DNA of 64,000 nucleotides. It comes from Actinomycetes bacterium. Lineage in GTDB: Bacteria > Actinomycetota > Thermoleophilia > Solirubrobacterales > JACPNS01. This document shows, piece after piece, positions 1 through 9,141 of this stretch (the stretch's first letter is position 1; every line of letters starts with the position of its first letter). Below the pieces are notes generated by a model. The model saw only the letters and a program-made list of their open reading frames with translations. It was not told where the DNA came from and ran no database searches. The stretch lies in the NCBI GenBank assembly GCA_023404495.1, contig JAEYBE010000024.1, positions 1 through 64,000 of the forward strand. The letters run 5' to 3'. A program made the translations under genes and the position numbers.

Positions 1-418
1 CAGCACCACCACCCAGGCCAGTGCCCAATGTCAGGCAGACCACGGACCGCAACACGAGGTTTCCGTGATCATCAAATGCTTCTGACACCGCCGCGAGATT
101 CGCGTCATTATCGACGAAGACTGGAACGCCGAGTCGAGCTTCAAGCTCCGACTTGAGGGCGAGCCCGTCGAGCGACGGGATGTTAACCGTGGATGCGACG
201 CTTCCATCGGCGAGATTGACGACGGACGGTAGGCCGATCCCGACCGCGTCTACGCCACCGAGACCTTCAATACGTCTTGCGATCAGATCAACGAGTTCGG
301 CAGCGGCTTGAGGGGTCGGGTCCACGATCGCCTGCTGGAAAGATCCTGGCGAAAACAGCGTGGTGGCAATCTTTGTGCCGCCAACGTCGATCCCGGCTGT
401 CCTGTTGAATTCGGTCAA
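1..418 (-). CDS. ROK-family sugar kinase/regulator, N-terminal part
   Basis: The 3' end lies beyond the left window edge. The translation from TTG 418 begins MTEFNRTAGIDVGGTK, which contains the DxGGTK phosphate-1 motif of the ASKHA/ROK fold at residues 11-16. Later come GIGLPSVVN and VFVDNDANLAA, the ROK segment carrying the catalytic Asp, and TLGTGLGGG, the phosphate-2 region. ROK proteins phosphorylate sugars such as glucose or N-acetylmannosamine, or act as NagC/XylR-type repressors. No DNA-binding domain is visible downstream of 418. The frame stays open upstream, so GTG starts at 532 or 538 are possible and would add about 40 residues that do not clearly form a helix-turn-helix. Identity as a ROK protein is firm. 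The substrate, and kinase versus regulator, cannot be decided from the fragment. Confidence 0.8.
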   Translation of the reverse strand, partial: MTEFNRTAGIDVGGTKIATTLFSPGSFQQAIVDPTPQAAAELVDLIARRIEGLGGVDAVGIGLPSVVNLADGSVASTVNIPSLDGLALKSELEARLGVPVFVDNDANLAAVSEAFDDHGNLVLRSVVCLTLGTGLGGGA

Positions 419-649
419 ATCGATCTGAAGTTTGGCACAGCCGTTCGCGTCGTTTCTGATGGCGCGTTGAAGAACGCTCGCCGCGCATCGCGAAATCGTC
501 GGAGGCTCATTTGCGACGAAACGAGAGTGCACCTGCACTCCGCGGTCGCCACAGCCGCTTGCTGAATCGACGAATCGCGCTGGGACTCACCCAGAGCATC
601 TTTTTCACTCGACGAGCACCCGCCCGCGCCCGATTTAGACTCTCATCCA

Positions 650-3499
650 ATGCGCCCATCTAGATTAATCCCCACCTGCCTCCTAGCCCTAGCCGCCACC
701 CTCGCCCTAGCCGCCCCCTCAAACGCAGCCTTCGGCGTAGAGCAAATGTGGGGCGTAGGCAATGGCGCCGGCGGCCTGGGCCTAGGTGCCGGCCAGCTGA
801 CCACGCCGCAGGTCGCAACGATCGCACCAAACGGCGAGATCTACGTAGCCGAATACGAGGACTGCTCGATTCGCGTGTACAGCGCAGGTGGCCAAGCACT
901 CCGCCAATGGGGCGGAACCTGCGCCGCCAATTCAGGGGAGACAAACCTCTACAAACCGATCTCAATCGCAGTCGACGACCGCGGGCGCGCCTGGGTCGGA
1001 GAGCTTGGCAATGGCCGGATCTCTGTCTACGACGAGAATGGCCGGCTGCTCAAGCGCATCGGCTACAACACCGGCTCGTTCGACAGTTTCTTCGCGCAGG
1101 TCACATCGCTCGACGTGCGCTCGAACTCCGGCGGCGCGGAGCTCTACGTCGCCGACGCCTACAAACACCGCGTCTCCAAGTTCGTCGTGGACGATCCTGT
1201 CGCGCCAGATCCGATCGATCCGCAGTTCGCCTGGACCGCGGGCACCGACGTCGACTCCGTCGCCGTCTCAACTGGTTATGAGGTCTGCACCACGCTCGCC
1301 AACTGCAAGGACGGCCTTGCCGACGCCGCATCCGACTCGATGGCCAACCTCGCAGACATCGACCTCACCGCCGACGGCGCGACGCTAGTTGCGGCCGCCA
1401 ACTACCGCTACGCGGTCAAGCTGAACGCCTCGACCGGCGCGCACCAGGACAGCGTCGATCTGGGCGCGTTCAACGCCCGCCAGGTGGCCCCGAGGGCAGG
1501 TGGCGATTTCTGGGTTGGTCGCTACGGCCAGGACTCGCGGCTCTTTGGCTACGACGCGAGCGGCGCTGAGACAGGAGGATTTGTCGGCGCAGTATCGCCC
1601 TCGGCGATGGCGGGCAATTTCGCGATTCCACTCGATGTCTCCACCGACGCCAGCTCGAACATGCTCGTGACCGACCCCGACATGCACCGCGTTTCGCTCT
1701 TCAACGCCGCCGGCGTCTTCGTTCGCTCGTTCGGTAAGGCCGACGGGATCGGCTGGCAGCGCGGAAGCGGCGACGCCGGATTCGCTTTGCCGCGTGACGT
1801 CACGATCACCCCGTCGGGCGGGTTTTGGGTTGCCGACGCGGGCAACAACCAAGTCAAGGGCTTCACAAACGCCGGGGCCGCCTACGACTCCAACGACGCC
1901 TCGGCGTACGGCACCCAGGGCGGTCAATTCAACTATCCCTCGGGCGTTGCCGCCAGCGCCGATGGCTTCTACCTCTACGTGGCCGACACGATCAACCGGC
2001 GTGTGCAGCGGCTAGACGTCTCCGGCGGCGGCGCGCCGGGATTCCAGCGCATGCGCGGCAAGGACGTCGACATCTGGGGCGGGACCGGCACCGAAATCTG
2101 CTTTCTCTCTACCGACTGCAAGGCCGGCGCCTCCGGCACGGGCGCAGGCGAGTTCTCCTACCCGCTGGACGTCGAGATCTCGCCCTTCAACGGCGAGGTC
2201 GCGGTCGTCGACGGCAGTCCCGGCAACCAGGTCCAGTTCTTCGACGCGTCGCTCTCCTACCTGCGCACAGTGACCGGCGGCAGCTCTGCCTTCAACAATC
2301 CCGTGTCAATTGCCTTCGAACCTGCCGACGGTCGCTTCTGGGTGGTCGATCAGTCCAACGGGCGGATCGGGCGCTTTGAGCCCAATGGAACTCTGATCGG
2401 CTGGCTGCAGGTGCACGGAACGCCCAGTGGCGCCGAGGTGGTCGGCAGCGAGCTGCACGTCGCCCAGGCGGGTCTGCACCGCGTGGCCGTCTATGACCTC
2501 TCGACGCCGCTGCTTGCCAGCTGGCCACCGCCGGGCGGCTACATCAAGCCCGAGCCGACCCGCACCTACGGCGCGCTGGGCTCCAACGCTGGCCAGCTCT
2601 ACAAGCCCGAGCGCCTGGCAGCTATGGGGACCGACGTCTTCGTCGCAGACACCGGCAACAACCGGATCGTGCGCTTTGGCAACGACGCCGCGGCGGCAGA
2701 CAATCTGATCTCGATCGCGTCGCCGATGGACGGGGCGACGGTCTGGAACCGTGACACCGAGGTCGTCGAGTATTCGGCGACCGACATTGATGGCAACACT
2801 CTGACCTGCTCGCCGGGCAGCGGATCAGCCGTTCCGCTAAACGCAGTCGGGAACACCACGACGATCACCGTCACTTGCGACGATCCCCTGAGCTCTGCGC
2901 CGATCACCAACTCGGTGACGATCACACGAGAAGAAGACTTCGACCCGCCGGTGATCTCCGATCTGCTTCCGACCAGTGGCACGGTCACGACTGCCGCCCA
3001 GGCAGTGGTCAGCTACTCGGTCTCCGACGCCGACAACTTCCCGGATTGCTCGCCGGCAAGCGGCAGCACCGTGGCGCTCACCCCGGGGCTCAACACGCTC
3101 ACCGTCACTTGCACGGACTTCCTGGGCAACACGGGCACCGCTTCGACGCTCGTCACCTACGACGCTCCGACGTCCGGGGGAGACGGGACCACACCCGATC
3201 CCGTGGCCACGATCAAACTGGCCAAGCTCGGCAAGTTCAAGGGCAAGGTCAGCGCGAAGGTGACGTGCGATCGCGCCTGTCCGCTGGTCTTCACGGTCAC
3301 CGCCAAGGTCGGAAAGAAGAAGTACAAGGCGCGGGTCTCCAAGAAGCTCGCCGCCGCCGGTTCGGCAAATCTCACAGTGAAGTTCACGCGGAGCGCGGCG
3401 AAGGCGATCCAGTCTGCGCGTAAGAAGCCGAAGATCACTTGGGCACTTACCTACGGCGCCAAGGCTGGCCTCTCGGGCGCGGTCAAACACTCGAAGTAA
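650..3499 (+). CDS. Secreted NHL-repeat beta-propeller protein with Ig-like and basic C-terminal domains
   Basis: This 949-residue protein has a Sec signal peptide at residues 1-26 (basic start, hydrophobic core, cleavage after SNA). Residues about 30-680 carry repeated NHL-type blades: repeated phrases such as VADTGNNRIVRF, VADTINRRVQRL and VADAGNNQVKGF separated by GQF/GEF-type turns, which predicts a six-bladed or larger propeller. Residues about 684-850 hold two Ig/HYR-like modules with paired cysteines. The last ~95 residues are lysine-rich beta structure (KLAKLGKFKGKVSAKVTCD). No LPXTG motif or transmembrane anchor is present. The role is probably extracellular binding or scaffolding; no catalytic motif is recognised. 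The same kind of lysine-rich tail closes several other secreted proteins in this window, suggesting a common surface-retention module (inference). Confidence 0.85.
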   Translation: MRPSRLIPTCLLALAATLALAAPSNAAFGVEQMWGVGNGAGGLGLGAGQLTTPQVATIAPNGEIYVAEYEDCSIRVYSAGGQALRQWGGTCAANSGETNLYKPISIAVDDRGRAWVGELGNGRISVYDENGRLLKRIGYNTGSFDSFFAQVTSLDVRSNSGGAELYVADAYKHRVSKFVVDDPVAPDPIDPQFAWTAGTDVDSVAVSTGYEVCTTLANCKDGLADAASDSMANLADIDLTADGATLVAAANYRYAVKLNASTGAHQDSVDLGAFNARQVAPRAGGDFWVGRYGQDSRLFGYDASGAETGGFVGAVSPSAMAGNFAIPLDVSTDASSNMLVTDPDMHRVSLFNAAGVFVRSFGKADGIGWQRGSGDAGFALPRDVTITPSGGFWVADAGNNQVKGFTNAGAAYDSNDASAYGTQGGQFNYPSGVAASADGFYLYVADTINRRVQRLDVSGGGAPGFQRMRGKDVDIWGGTGTEICFLSTDCKAGASGTGAGEFSYPLDVEISPFNGEVAVVDGSPGNQVQFFDASLSYLRTVTGGSSAFNNPVSIAFEPADGRFWVVDQSNGRIGRFEPNGTLIGWLQVHGTPSGAEVVGSELHVAQAGLHRVAVYDLSTPLLASWPPPGGYIKPEPTRTYGALGSNAGQLYKPERLAAMGTDVFVADTGNNRIVRFGNDAAAADNLISIASPMDGATVWNRDTEVVEYSATDIDGNTLTCSPGSGSAVPLNAVGNTTTITVTCDDPLSSAPITNSVTITREEDFDPPVISDLLPTSGTVTTAAQAVVSYSVSDADNFPDCSPASGSTVALTPGLNTLTVTCTDFLGNTGTASTLVTYDAPTSGGDGTTPDPVATIKLAKLGKFKGKVSAKVTCDRACPLVFTVTAKVGKKKYKARVSKKLAAAGSANLTVKFTRSAAKAIQSARKKPKITWALTYGAKAGLSGAVKHSK

Positions 3500-3573
3500 T
3501 TGCAGCGCCAACGGAACGAACACGCGAGCGCCGCGTGTGCTGGCCCCTGCCTAAAACGGCGGAAGTGGTTATA

Positions 3574-3595
3574 GTTGACAATCAAGAATGTCAAC
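3574..3595. promoter_or_regulatory. Putative TetR operator overlapping the start codon
   Basis: A perfect inverted repeat, GTTGACA and TGTCAAC (3574-3580 and 3589-3595), has an 8-bp spacer. The ATG of the downstream TetR gene (3588-3590) lies at the edge of the right arm. A TATAGT -10-like hexamer sits at 3570-3575. The position implies autorepression, blocking transcription or initiation on a very short leader. Confidence 0.65.
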
Positions 3596-4247
3596 TTCAG
3601 CAACAGAGCCCGCAACTCCCCACCGCCCTTGGAGAGGCATCGACGCAACTGACCGCGTCTCGGCCCGTCGCGAGCAGCTGCTTGATGCGGCGCTCACGGT
3701 GTTCACCGCCAACGGCTACGCCAACGCCAAAGTCCAGGACATCTGCAAGGTGGCGGGCTTGACCCAGCGCTACTTCTACGAGTCGTTTCCCAACAAAGAG
3801 GTGCTGCTCGGCGCGCTCGTCGAGCGCATCGCAGGCGACGGACTGGCCGCGACCGCCGCGGCGCTCGCCGAGACCAATCGACCGGTCACAGAACTCGCCC
3901 ACGACGGCCTCAAGGCGTTGATCGACAATCTCGTCGCGGACCCCCGGCGCGGCCAAGTCCTGCTGGTCGAATCGGTGGCAGTGAGCAGCTCGATCGAAGA
4001 GCTCCGCCGCGAGCACTTTGCGCGCCTGAGCGACTTGATCCGCGAAGTCGGGATCGCCGCCTTGGGCAAAGACGCGCCGCCCGTGCTGGACGCCGATCTC
4101 ACCGCCCGCGCGATGGTCGGCTCCACGATCGAACTGCTCGTCGCGCTGGTGCGCGGGGAGCTCGACATATCCACCAACCGCGTCGCCGCGCATCTCGTGC
4201 TGATGTTCGAGGCGACTGCGCCAATCGTCTCGGAGGACGCAGCGTGA
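3588..4247 (+). CDS. TetR-family transcriptional regulator of the desaturase operon
   Basis: This 219-residue protein has an N-terminal TetR helix-turn-helix at about residues 25-72: REQLLDAALTVFTANGYANA, then VQDICKVAGLTQRYFYESF with the family's typical recognition helix and FPNKEVLL. The C-terminal helical domain would bind an unidentified ligand. The stop overlaps the GTG start of the following fatty-acid desaturase by four bases (GTGA), so the two are translationally coupled. A palindrome overlapping its own start codon suggests autoregulation of the two-gene operon. By analogy with other TetR-desaturase pairs it may sense acyl-CoA or membrane-lipid state (inference). Confidence 0.9.
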   Translation: MSTSATEPATPHRPWRGIDATDRVSARREQLLDAALTVFTANGYANAKVQDICKVAGLTQRYFYESFPNKEVLLGALVERIAGDGLAATAAALAETNRPVTELAHDGLKALIDNLVADPRRGQVLLVESVAVSSSIEELRREHFARLSDLIREVGIAALGKDAPPVLDADLTARAMVGSTIELLVALVRGELDISTNRVAAHLVLMFEATAPIVSEDAA

Positions 4248-5173
4248 CTTCAGAAACTCTGACCAGGGCGCCCGGCGCCGACTCGATCAAGTTGATCCCG
4301 CGTCCCGAAGAGCCGATTCCGGCTGTTGCGCTTCCGACGCTCGCGGTCTTTCTCGTCTCGCTCGCGGTTTGGGTCTCGTCGACCGCGCTGGGCGTTGCCG
4401 GCACGTGGCCGGCGATCGTCTCGATTCTGATCAACGGCGTTGCGGCCTTCGCCTTCTTTACCGTCGCCCACGAGTGCAGCCACTCATCTGCCTCGTCAAA
4501 TCACTCGGCCAACGTCTGGCTCGGGCGCCTTTCGATGCCGTTCTTCGCGGTGATCGGCAGCTTCGGCTTCCTGCGCTACATCCACATGCAGCACCACCGC
4601 TTCACCAACAAAGACGACGGGTCAGATCCAGACCACTACACCCAGGGCGGCAACCGCTTCACGCGCATCTTTCTCTGGGCGAGCCTCGACGTCAACTACC
4701 TGCGCTTCTACTTCGGCCACGCGAGCAAGCGGCCGCGCTCCGAGAAGATTGAGTTCCTGGTCAACACCGCGATCGTCTGGGGGCTGATCGCCTTCCTCTG
4801 CATCCAGGGCTACGCGCTCGAGGTGCTGCTCTTCTACGTGATCCCCGCCCGGATCGCGCTCACGATCCTCGCCTGGTCATTCGACTGGCTGCCCCACCAC
4901 GAGCTGCCAGACACCGTCGAGACCAACAAGTTCCGCGCTACGCGCAACATCATCGGCGGCGAGTGGCTTCTGACTCCGCTCCTGCTCTACCAGAACTACC
5001 ACCTCGTGCACCACCTGCACCCGCGCATCCCGTTCTACCGCTACATCAAGGTCTGGCGTCGCCAGGAGGAGCACTACGTAGCCAATGACCCGGCGATGGC
5101 GACTCCGCTTGGCCGTCCCGTGACGGCCGACGAGTACCGCGAGCTACGGCACCTCGAAGAGCACCACGGTTAG
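4244..5173 (+). CDS. Membrane fatty-acid desaturase / hydroxylase-type di-iron enzyme
   Basis: This 309-residue integral-membrane protein has the three histidine boxes of the FA_desaturase superfamily: HECSH at residues 76-80, HMQHH at 114-118 and HLVHH at 253-257. These ligate the di-iron centre that abstracts hydrogen with O2. Hydrophobic segments flank the boxes at about 28-75 and 170-215. The substrate, an acyl chain or a carotenoid-like hydrocarbon, cannot be told from the sequence; the short length and NYHLVHHLHP box resemble beta-carotene hydroxylase/AlkB-like members as well as acyl-lipid desaturases. It starts with GTG inside the stop of the TetR gene. Its stop overlaps a convergent gene by four bases (TTAG). 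Redox partners are not encoded next to it. Confidence 0.88.
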   Translation: MTSETLTRAPGADSIKLIPRPEEPIPAVALPTLAVFLVSLAVWVSSTALGVAGTWPAIVSILINGVAAFAFFTVAHECSHSSASSNHSANVWLGRLSMPFFAVIGSFGFLRYIHMQHHRFTNKDDGSDPDHYTQGGNRFTRIFLWASLDVNYLRFYFGHASKRPRSEKIEFLVNTAIVWGLIAFLCIQGYALEVLLFYVIPARIALTILAWSFDWLPHHELPDTVETNKFRATRNIIGGEWLLTPLLLYQNYHLVHHLHPRIPFYRYIKVWRRQEEHYVANDPAMATPLGRPVTADEYRELRHLEEHHG

Positions 5174-5634
5174 TACTCGCCCTTGATCACAAAATAAGAT
5201 CCCCGAATAGTCCCGGCAAGCTTCGACTTCTGCCGCGCAAACTTGAAGTTCGATGCGAGCTCTTCCGGGATCTCCATTCCGTCCGAGAGCTTGAAGCCGA
5301 TCGCGCGCTTACCGCCGTCCTCGAGCGTGTAGAGCGCGTTGATCGAGAGCCCGCTCTCATAGAAGACATAGCCCCAACGAACGCCGTCAACCTCAAACTC
5401 GGTGGCCTCTAGTGGCGGCGAATCGATCACGATGTCCCGCTCGTCCTTGAGGATCTTGTGGACCCAGGCGATCGTCTCCTTCGCCTCACTCGCGGGTTCG
5501 ACCACGAACGTGTGATCGAACTTGTTCTTGAAGTAGCGCGCCTCGTTCGCGCGCAGGCCGGCGAGCGCTTCGGCCACCGGCGAGCTCTCAAGTCCGACGG
5601 TTGAAACGTTCTGAAAATCCACCACGTCGCTCAT
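5170..5634 (-). CDS. Conserved-looking hypothetical protein, 154 aa
   Basis: I do not recognise this family. The 154-residue product has no signal peptide or membrane segment and a balanced, soluble composition with several aromatic residues (ARYFKNKFDHTFVV, WGYVFYESG, GSYFVIKGEY). Predicted beta-strands dominate the second half. Codon use matches its neighbours, with strong GC preference at third positions, which supports a real gene. It is convergent with the desaturase, sharing four bases at the stops. It is divergent from the secreted protein at 5817, with 182 bases between them that could hold both promoters. Confidence 0.7.
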   Translation of the reverse strand: MSDVVDFQNVSTVGLESSPVAEALAGLRANEARYFKNKFDHTFVVEPASEAKETIAWVHKILKDERDIVIDSPPLEATEFEVDGVRWGYVFYESGLSINALYTLEDGGKRAIGFKLSDGMEIPEELASNFKFARQKSKLAGTIRGSYFVIKGEY

Positions 5635-5816
5635 GTGCTCAATCCTAGGCGCGACGCGCGGCTGACCGGAGTGACTACCGCAGAGGAGGGATCAAAAGCG
5701 CCGCCGACGAAAGACCTCTCAACTCGGCGCAATGTCTACCGAGCCTCGCGGCTTCGGCAGTCGCGTCCGATTCCATTCATAGCGTCGCCCCCAAAAGCCC
5801 GAAAGGACCACCCGAC

Positions 5817-7097
5817 ATGGTCAGCCCGTTCAATCGCCAGCTCGCAGTTCCGCGCACCGCGCTCCTCCTGGCGGCATCCGCGCTCGTCGCGGCATTCCTA
5901 TTCACAGCAGCCAGTGCAAGCGCGGCCCCCGGCTCCCTGCGCATCATGGCGATTGACAGCTATGCGAACGGGGACACCGGGGCCGCCCTGCTTGCCGACG
6001 TTGCGGCGCAATCCGGCGTGGAGGCGGTCTCACAGATCAATTCTGCACGGGTGGGCGACGGAGGAGATGGCACGACGCCAGTGCTGGCAGATCTCGCCGG
6101 TTACGACGCGGTGATCGCACTGAACGACTACAAGTGGGCCGACGAGGCTGCGCTTGGGAACGTGTTGGCTGACTTCGTCGACCAGGGCGGAGTGGTGATC
6201 GCGCCAAACTGGAACTTCTGGGACGCGACCGATCCGGGATGGTCCCTTGCTGGTCGTTGGGCAACCGGCAGTTATTCCCCGTTCCTTCAGGATCAGGACG
6301 ACCCATTCACGCTGTCCACGCTGACCGGCTACGACGCCACGCACCCGTTCTTTGCTGGCGTCACGGCGATCCAGAACAACACCGTTTACACGAGCAACGT
6401 AGACCCGACCGCCATCCAGCTCGCGAGCTGGGCGAACGGTCAGCCCGCCGTGGCACTCAAGGGTCGGGTCGTCGGCATGAACGCATTGCTCTACGACGAT
6501 GCAGACAACACCGGCGAATACGGACGCTTGCTCGTGAACGCGATCGCCTCGCTAGTGCCGCAGACCGCTTCGGTGGCCCTCGAAGGCACCGGCAGCGGCA
6601 AGGTCACAAGCACGCCAGCCGGAATCGACTGCGGCGCGGTGTGCAGCGCGCGTTTTGCCGCTGGGTCTGAGGTCACCTACAAGGCCACCGCGTCAAAGGG
6701 CAGCGTTTTCGCCGGCTGGCAGTCGGGTTGCGATGGCAACGGCAAGTGCCTCTTCAAGGTCGCCTACCCGTCTGCCAATTCGTCCGACTGGACGAGCCCC
6801 GGCATCACGGCACGATTTGCCTCGGCCAAGCTCAAGATCGGCAAGGTCAAGAACGGCTTCCTGAGCGTGAAGGTTCCGGGCGCCGGCAAGCTCTCGGTGA
6901 GCGCCAAGGGCGTCGCGTCCGCCAGTGTCAAGCCCAAGCGTGCCGGCACGGTCAAGCTCAAGATCAAGGCGACTGGGGCGGTGAAGCGCAAGCTCGCCTC
7001 CAAGGGCAGCGTGCGCGTGAAGCTCAAGTTCGCCTTCAAGCCGAGCGGTGCTTCGACGAGTGCGAAGAGCTCGAAGACGGTGACGCTTACGAAGTAG
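5817..7097 (+). CDS. Secreted protein with flavodoxin/ThuA-like N-domain, InlB-type B-repeat and basic tail
   Basis: This 426-residue protein is preceded by a good ribosome-binding sequence (GAAAGGA). The signal peptide covers residues 1-37, with a hydrophobic core LLLAASALVAAFLF and an ASAA cleavage region. Residues about 40-245 alternate strands and helices, with the phrases YDAVIALNDYKW, FVDQGGVVIAPN and LLVNAIASL, resembling class-I amidotransferase/ThuA-like folds; no Cys-His pair is evident, so this is probably a binding domain. Residues about 248-315 match bacterial InlB B-repeat style (GTGSGKVTSTPAGIDCG, FAGWQSGC, with two cysteine pairs). The final ~95 residues are lysine/alanine-rich repeats, like the tails of other secreted proteins here. 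It is exported; function unknown. Confidence 0.8.
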   Translation: MVSPFNRQLAVPRTALLLAASALVAAFLFTAASASAAPGSLRIMAIDSYANGDTGAALLADVAAQSGVEAVSQINSARVGDGGDGTTPVLADLAGYDAVIALNDYKWADEAALGNVLADFVDQGGVVIAPNWNFWDATDPGWSLAGRWATGSYSPFLQDQDDPFTLSTLTGYDATHPFFAGVTAIQNNTVYTSNVDPTAIQLASWANGQPAVALKGRVVGMNALLYDDADNTGEYGRLLVNAIASLVPQTASVALEGTGSGKVTSTPAGIDCGAVCSARFAAGSEVTYKATASKGSVFAGWQSGCDGNGKCLFKVAYPSANSSDWTSPGITARFASAKLKIGKVKNGFLSVKVPGAGKLSVSAKGVASASVKPKRAGTVKLKIKATGAVKRKLASKGSVRVKLKFAFKPSGASTSAKSSKTVTLTK

Positions 7098-7103
7098 GCG
7101 CAA

Positions 7104-7135
7104 GACGCGCGATGGCTGCTTGTCCATCGCGCGTC
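7104..7135. terminator. Bidirectional hairpin terminator between convergent secreted-protein genes
   Basis: A perfect 12-bp stem, GACGCGCGATGG with CCATCGCGCGTC, has an 8-base loop at 7116-7123. It lies seven bases after the stop of the 5817 gene. There is no strong T tract, as is common for actinobacterial terminators. Confidence 0.75.
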
Positions 7136-7173
7136 ATTGAGCCTTCAATCGTCCTTTGCGAATCGGGCGACGA

Positions 7174-7192
7174 GCCGACCCTCAGGGTCGGC
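7174..7192 (-). terminator. Hairpin centred on the stop codon of the RTX-protein gene
   Basis: GCCGACCC and GGGTCGGC pair over a three-base loop, and that loop is the TGA stop codon of the minus-strand gene (7182-7184). It probably helps 3'-end formation or stability. It lies 39 bases from the larger hairpin at 7104. Confidence 0.45.
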
Positions 7193-9008
7193 AGTCGCTC
7201 GCCACGCGGTCACGTCGATCCGCGCGCACGCGGTCACGCCCGCTGCCGCACTTGAGCTTGTCCTTGCCCTTGTCTCCGCGGACGCTGTCCTTGCCCTTGC
7301 CGCCGGAGACCGAGTCGTTACCGCTGCCGCCGCTGACGACATCGTTGCCGCTATCGCCGGACACGCGGTCATTGCCTGACTCGCCGTAGAGCTTGTCGTT
7401 GCCGCTGCCGCCGAAGATCCGATCGTTGCCCTTGCCGCCCTTGACGTTGTCCTTGCCGCCCTTGGCGCTGATCTTGTCGCGTCCGCCGCCGCCGGAGATG
7501 CGGTCATTGCGGTTTGTGCCGACGATCGTCTCGTTCTTGCTCGTCCCGACGTAGCGCAGTCCGGTGCGCACCGACTCCTTGAAGCACTTGACGGATGCCG
7601 ATGTGCCCTTCGGACATGCGACCTGGTTGCAGGCGAAGGCCGAGAAGACCGTTCGCAGTTCGACTTCGGATTCCGACACCTCATCCGAGCCGTCCGTCTC
7701 GAAGTTGCTGTCGCCGTACGAGTTGGTGACCACCCAGTTGCAGGAGCGCGGCGAATAGGCGGCCATCGGTCGGAACGAACCGGCGTTGGTGACCAGCGAG
7801 TCGGGCTTGAAGTCCGTGAGCTGGGTCTTCTCGCCAGCCGGCTCTGCATTTCCGTTCAGGCGCTGAGCCCACGTCTCCCACTGTCCGTCTGGGTTGGTCG
7901 CGGTGCCCTCGTCGGCGTGCCATGTCACGAGGTACTCGTTGGTGTTTGGGTTGTACGCGATGCTCGGGCGAGAGGGGCGGAAGTCCGTGTCCCCGTCGGC
8001 CCCGACATGCGTCAGGCGAAAGTCGTCCGGACCGATCTCCGCGCCGTCGGCGTTGAGTCGCTGCAAGAAGACCTCGTTCTCGTTGTCGATTTGGCCGCCT
8101 TCGTCGTTGTCGCCGCCCCAACCAACGAGCCACTCGCTCTGGGCGGAGTTCCAGGCGACCACCGGCGGGTCTGCCCTGAATGAGCCCGACCCGTCGGGAC
8201 CCATGCTCGAGATCCTGAAGTCGCTGCCGATCTCGGCGCCGTTGATTCCGATCAACTGGCCGTAAATCTCCTGATCGGAGGTGATCGGCGCGGTGTTGCC
8301 ATGCCACACCACCAGGTAGCGCTGCAGCGACGGGGCGTAGGCGACGTAAGTTGCGTCGTCGGCGCTGCTGGTCATCTGCGAGATCTGAATGTCGCCGCCG
8401 ATTTCGGCTGCGGTCGCGCCGGCGAGCCGCTGGCCCCAGATCTGCTGGCTGCCGGAGGTTGCCTTCCAGACGACGAAGTACTCGTTGGCCTCGGGGGAGA
8501 AGACCGGATTGACGGTCTCGATGTCCGAATAGCCGTTGCCGATCTGAATGTCGGCGCCAAGCGGTGCTCCGGCCGCGCTAACGCGCTTGACCCAGAGCTC
8601 TGCGTCGGCGTGGTCCATCCATGCCACGAGGTACTCGTCGGCGGTCGGGTTGTAGGTCACGCTCGGCGGGTTGTTGTCGTCCACCCAGGCGTTGTGCGAA
8701 CCGGTTTCGCTGATCTGGAACGACGCGCCCAGTGGGCTACGGTCGATCGGGTTGACCAGCCGACCGAAGATTGCGGCGTTCTGCTGTGTCGCATCGAGAT
8801 CCTGGATCCATACGACCAGCATCGCGTCGCTCTTTGTGCTGGTTGCGACTGCCGAGTAGGTGCCGCGCCACTTGAGATCCCCGTCGGGACCGGCGTTGGA
8901 TACGCGTAGCGGTGCGCTGAAGGGTTCGGCTGCCATCGCGCCGGCTGGGAAGGCGGCGATGACTGCGAGTGCCCCGAGGGCGATGCATGCTTTTCGAGCA
9001 AAGTTCAC
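7182..9008 (-). CDS. Sec-exported RTX-repeat protein with N-terminal propeller-like repeats
   Basis: This 608-residue protein starts at GTG 9008 with CGGAG upstream. It has a signal peptide at residues 1-27 (LGALAVIAAFPAGAMA). Residues about 35-440 contain at least seven repeats with the pattern YLVVW/YFVVWK/EWLVGW followed by GAEIG and IS, predicting a beta-propeller-like array. Residues about 490-590 contain tandem nonapeptides of the GGxGxDx(L/V)xG type (GGSGNDKLYGESGNDRVSGD), the calcium-binding RTX parallel beta-roll. The end is basic and cysteine-containing. RTX proteins usually leave by type I secretion with an uncleaved C-terminal signal; here a Sec signal is present instead. It is probably a calcium-stabilised cell-surface or extracellular protein of unknown role. 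Confidence 0.85.
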   Translation of the reverse strand: MNFARKACIALGALAVIAAFPAGAMAAEPFSAPLRVSNAGPDGDLKWRGTYSAVATSTKSDAMLVVWIQDLDATQQNAAIFGRLVNPIDRSPLGASFQISETGSHNAWVDDNNPPSVTYNPTADEYLVAWMDHADAELWVKRVSAAGAPLGADIQIGNGYSDIETVNPVFSPEANEYFVVWKATSGSQQIWGQRLAGATAAEIGGDIQISQMTSSADDATYVAYAPSLQRYLVVWHGNTAPITSDQEIYGQLIGINGAEIGSDFRISSMGPDGSGSFRADPPVVAWNSAQSEWLVGWGGDNDEGGQIDNENEVFLQRLNADGAEIGPDDFRLTHVGADGDTDFRPSRPSIAYNPNTNEYLVTWHADEGTATNPDGQWETWAQRLNGNAEPAGEKTQLTDFKPDSLVTNAGSFRPMAAYSPRSCNWVVTNSYGDSNFETDGSDEVSESEVELRTVFSAFACNQVACPKGTSASVKCFKESVRTGLRYVGTSKNETIVGTNRNDRISGGGGRDKISAKGGKDNVKGGKGNDRIFGGSGNDKLYGESGNDRVSGDSGNDVVSGGSGNDSVSGGKGKDSVRGDKGKDKLKCGSGRDRVRADRRDRVASDCRP

Positions 9009-9141
9009 GTGATACTCCGATTGGTCAATGTGGCTAACTGCGTAGACGGTTTTCTATCACGCATGTCTGCCGGCATTACGGCTGGTCGGCGTTGCGCAGT
9101 GCCTGACACCGGCCGCTCGGCCGCGGTCCGGCTCTCTCTGC

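Noticed and set aside
7250..7520. Short tandem repeats resembling a CRISPR array
   Set aside because: They are nonanucleotide-multiple coding repeats of the RTX domain with no spacers of constant length.
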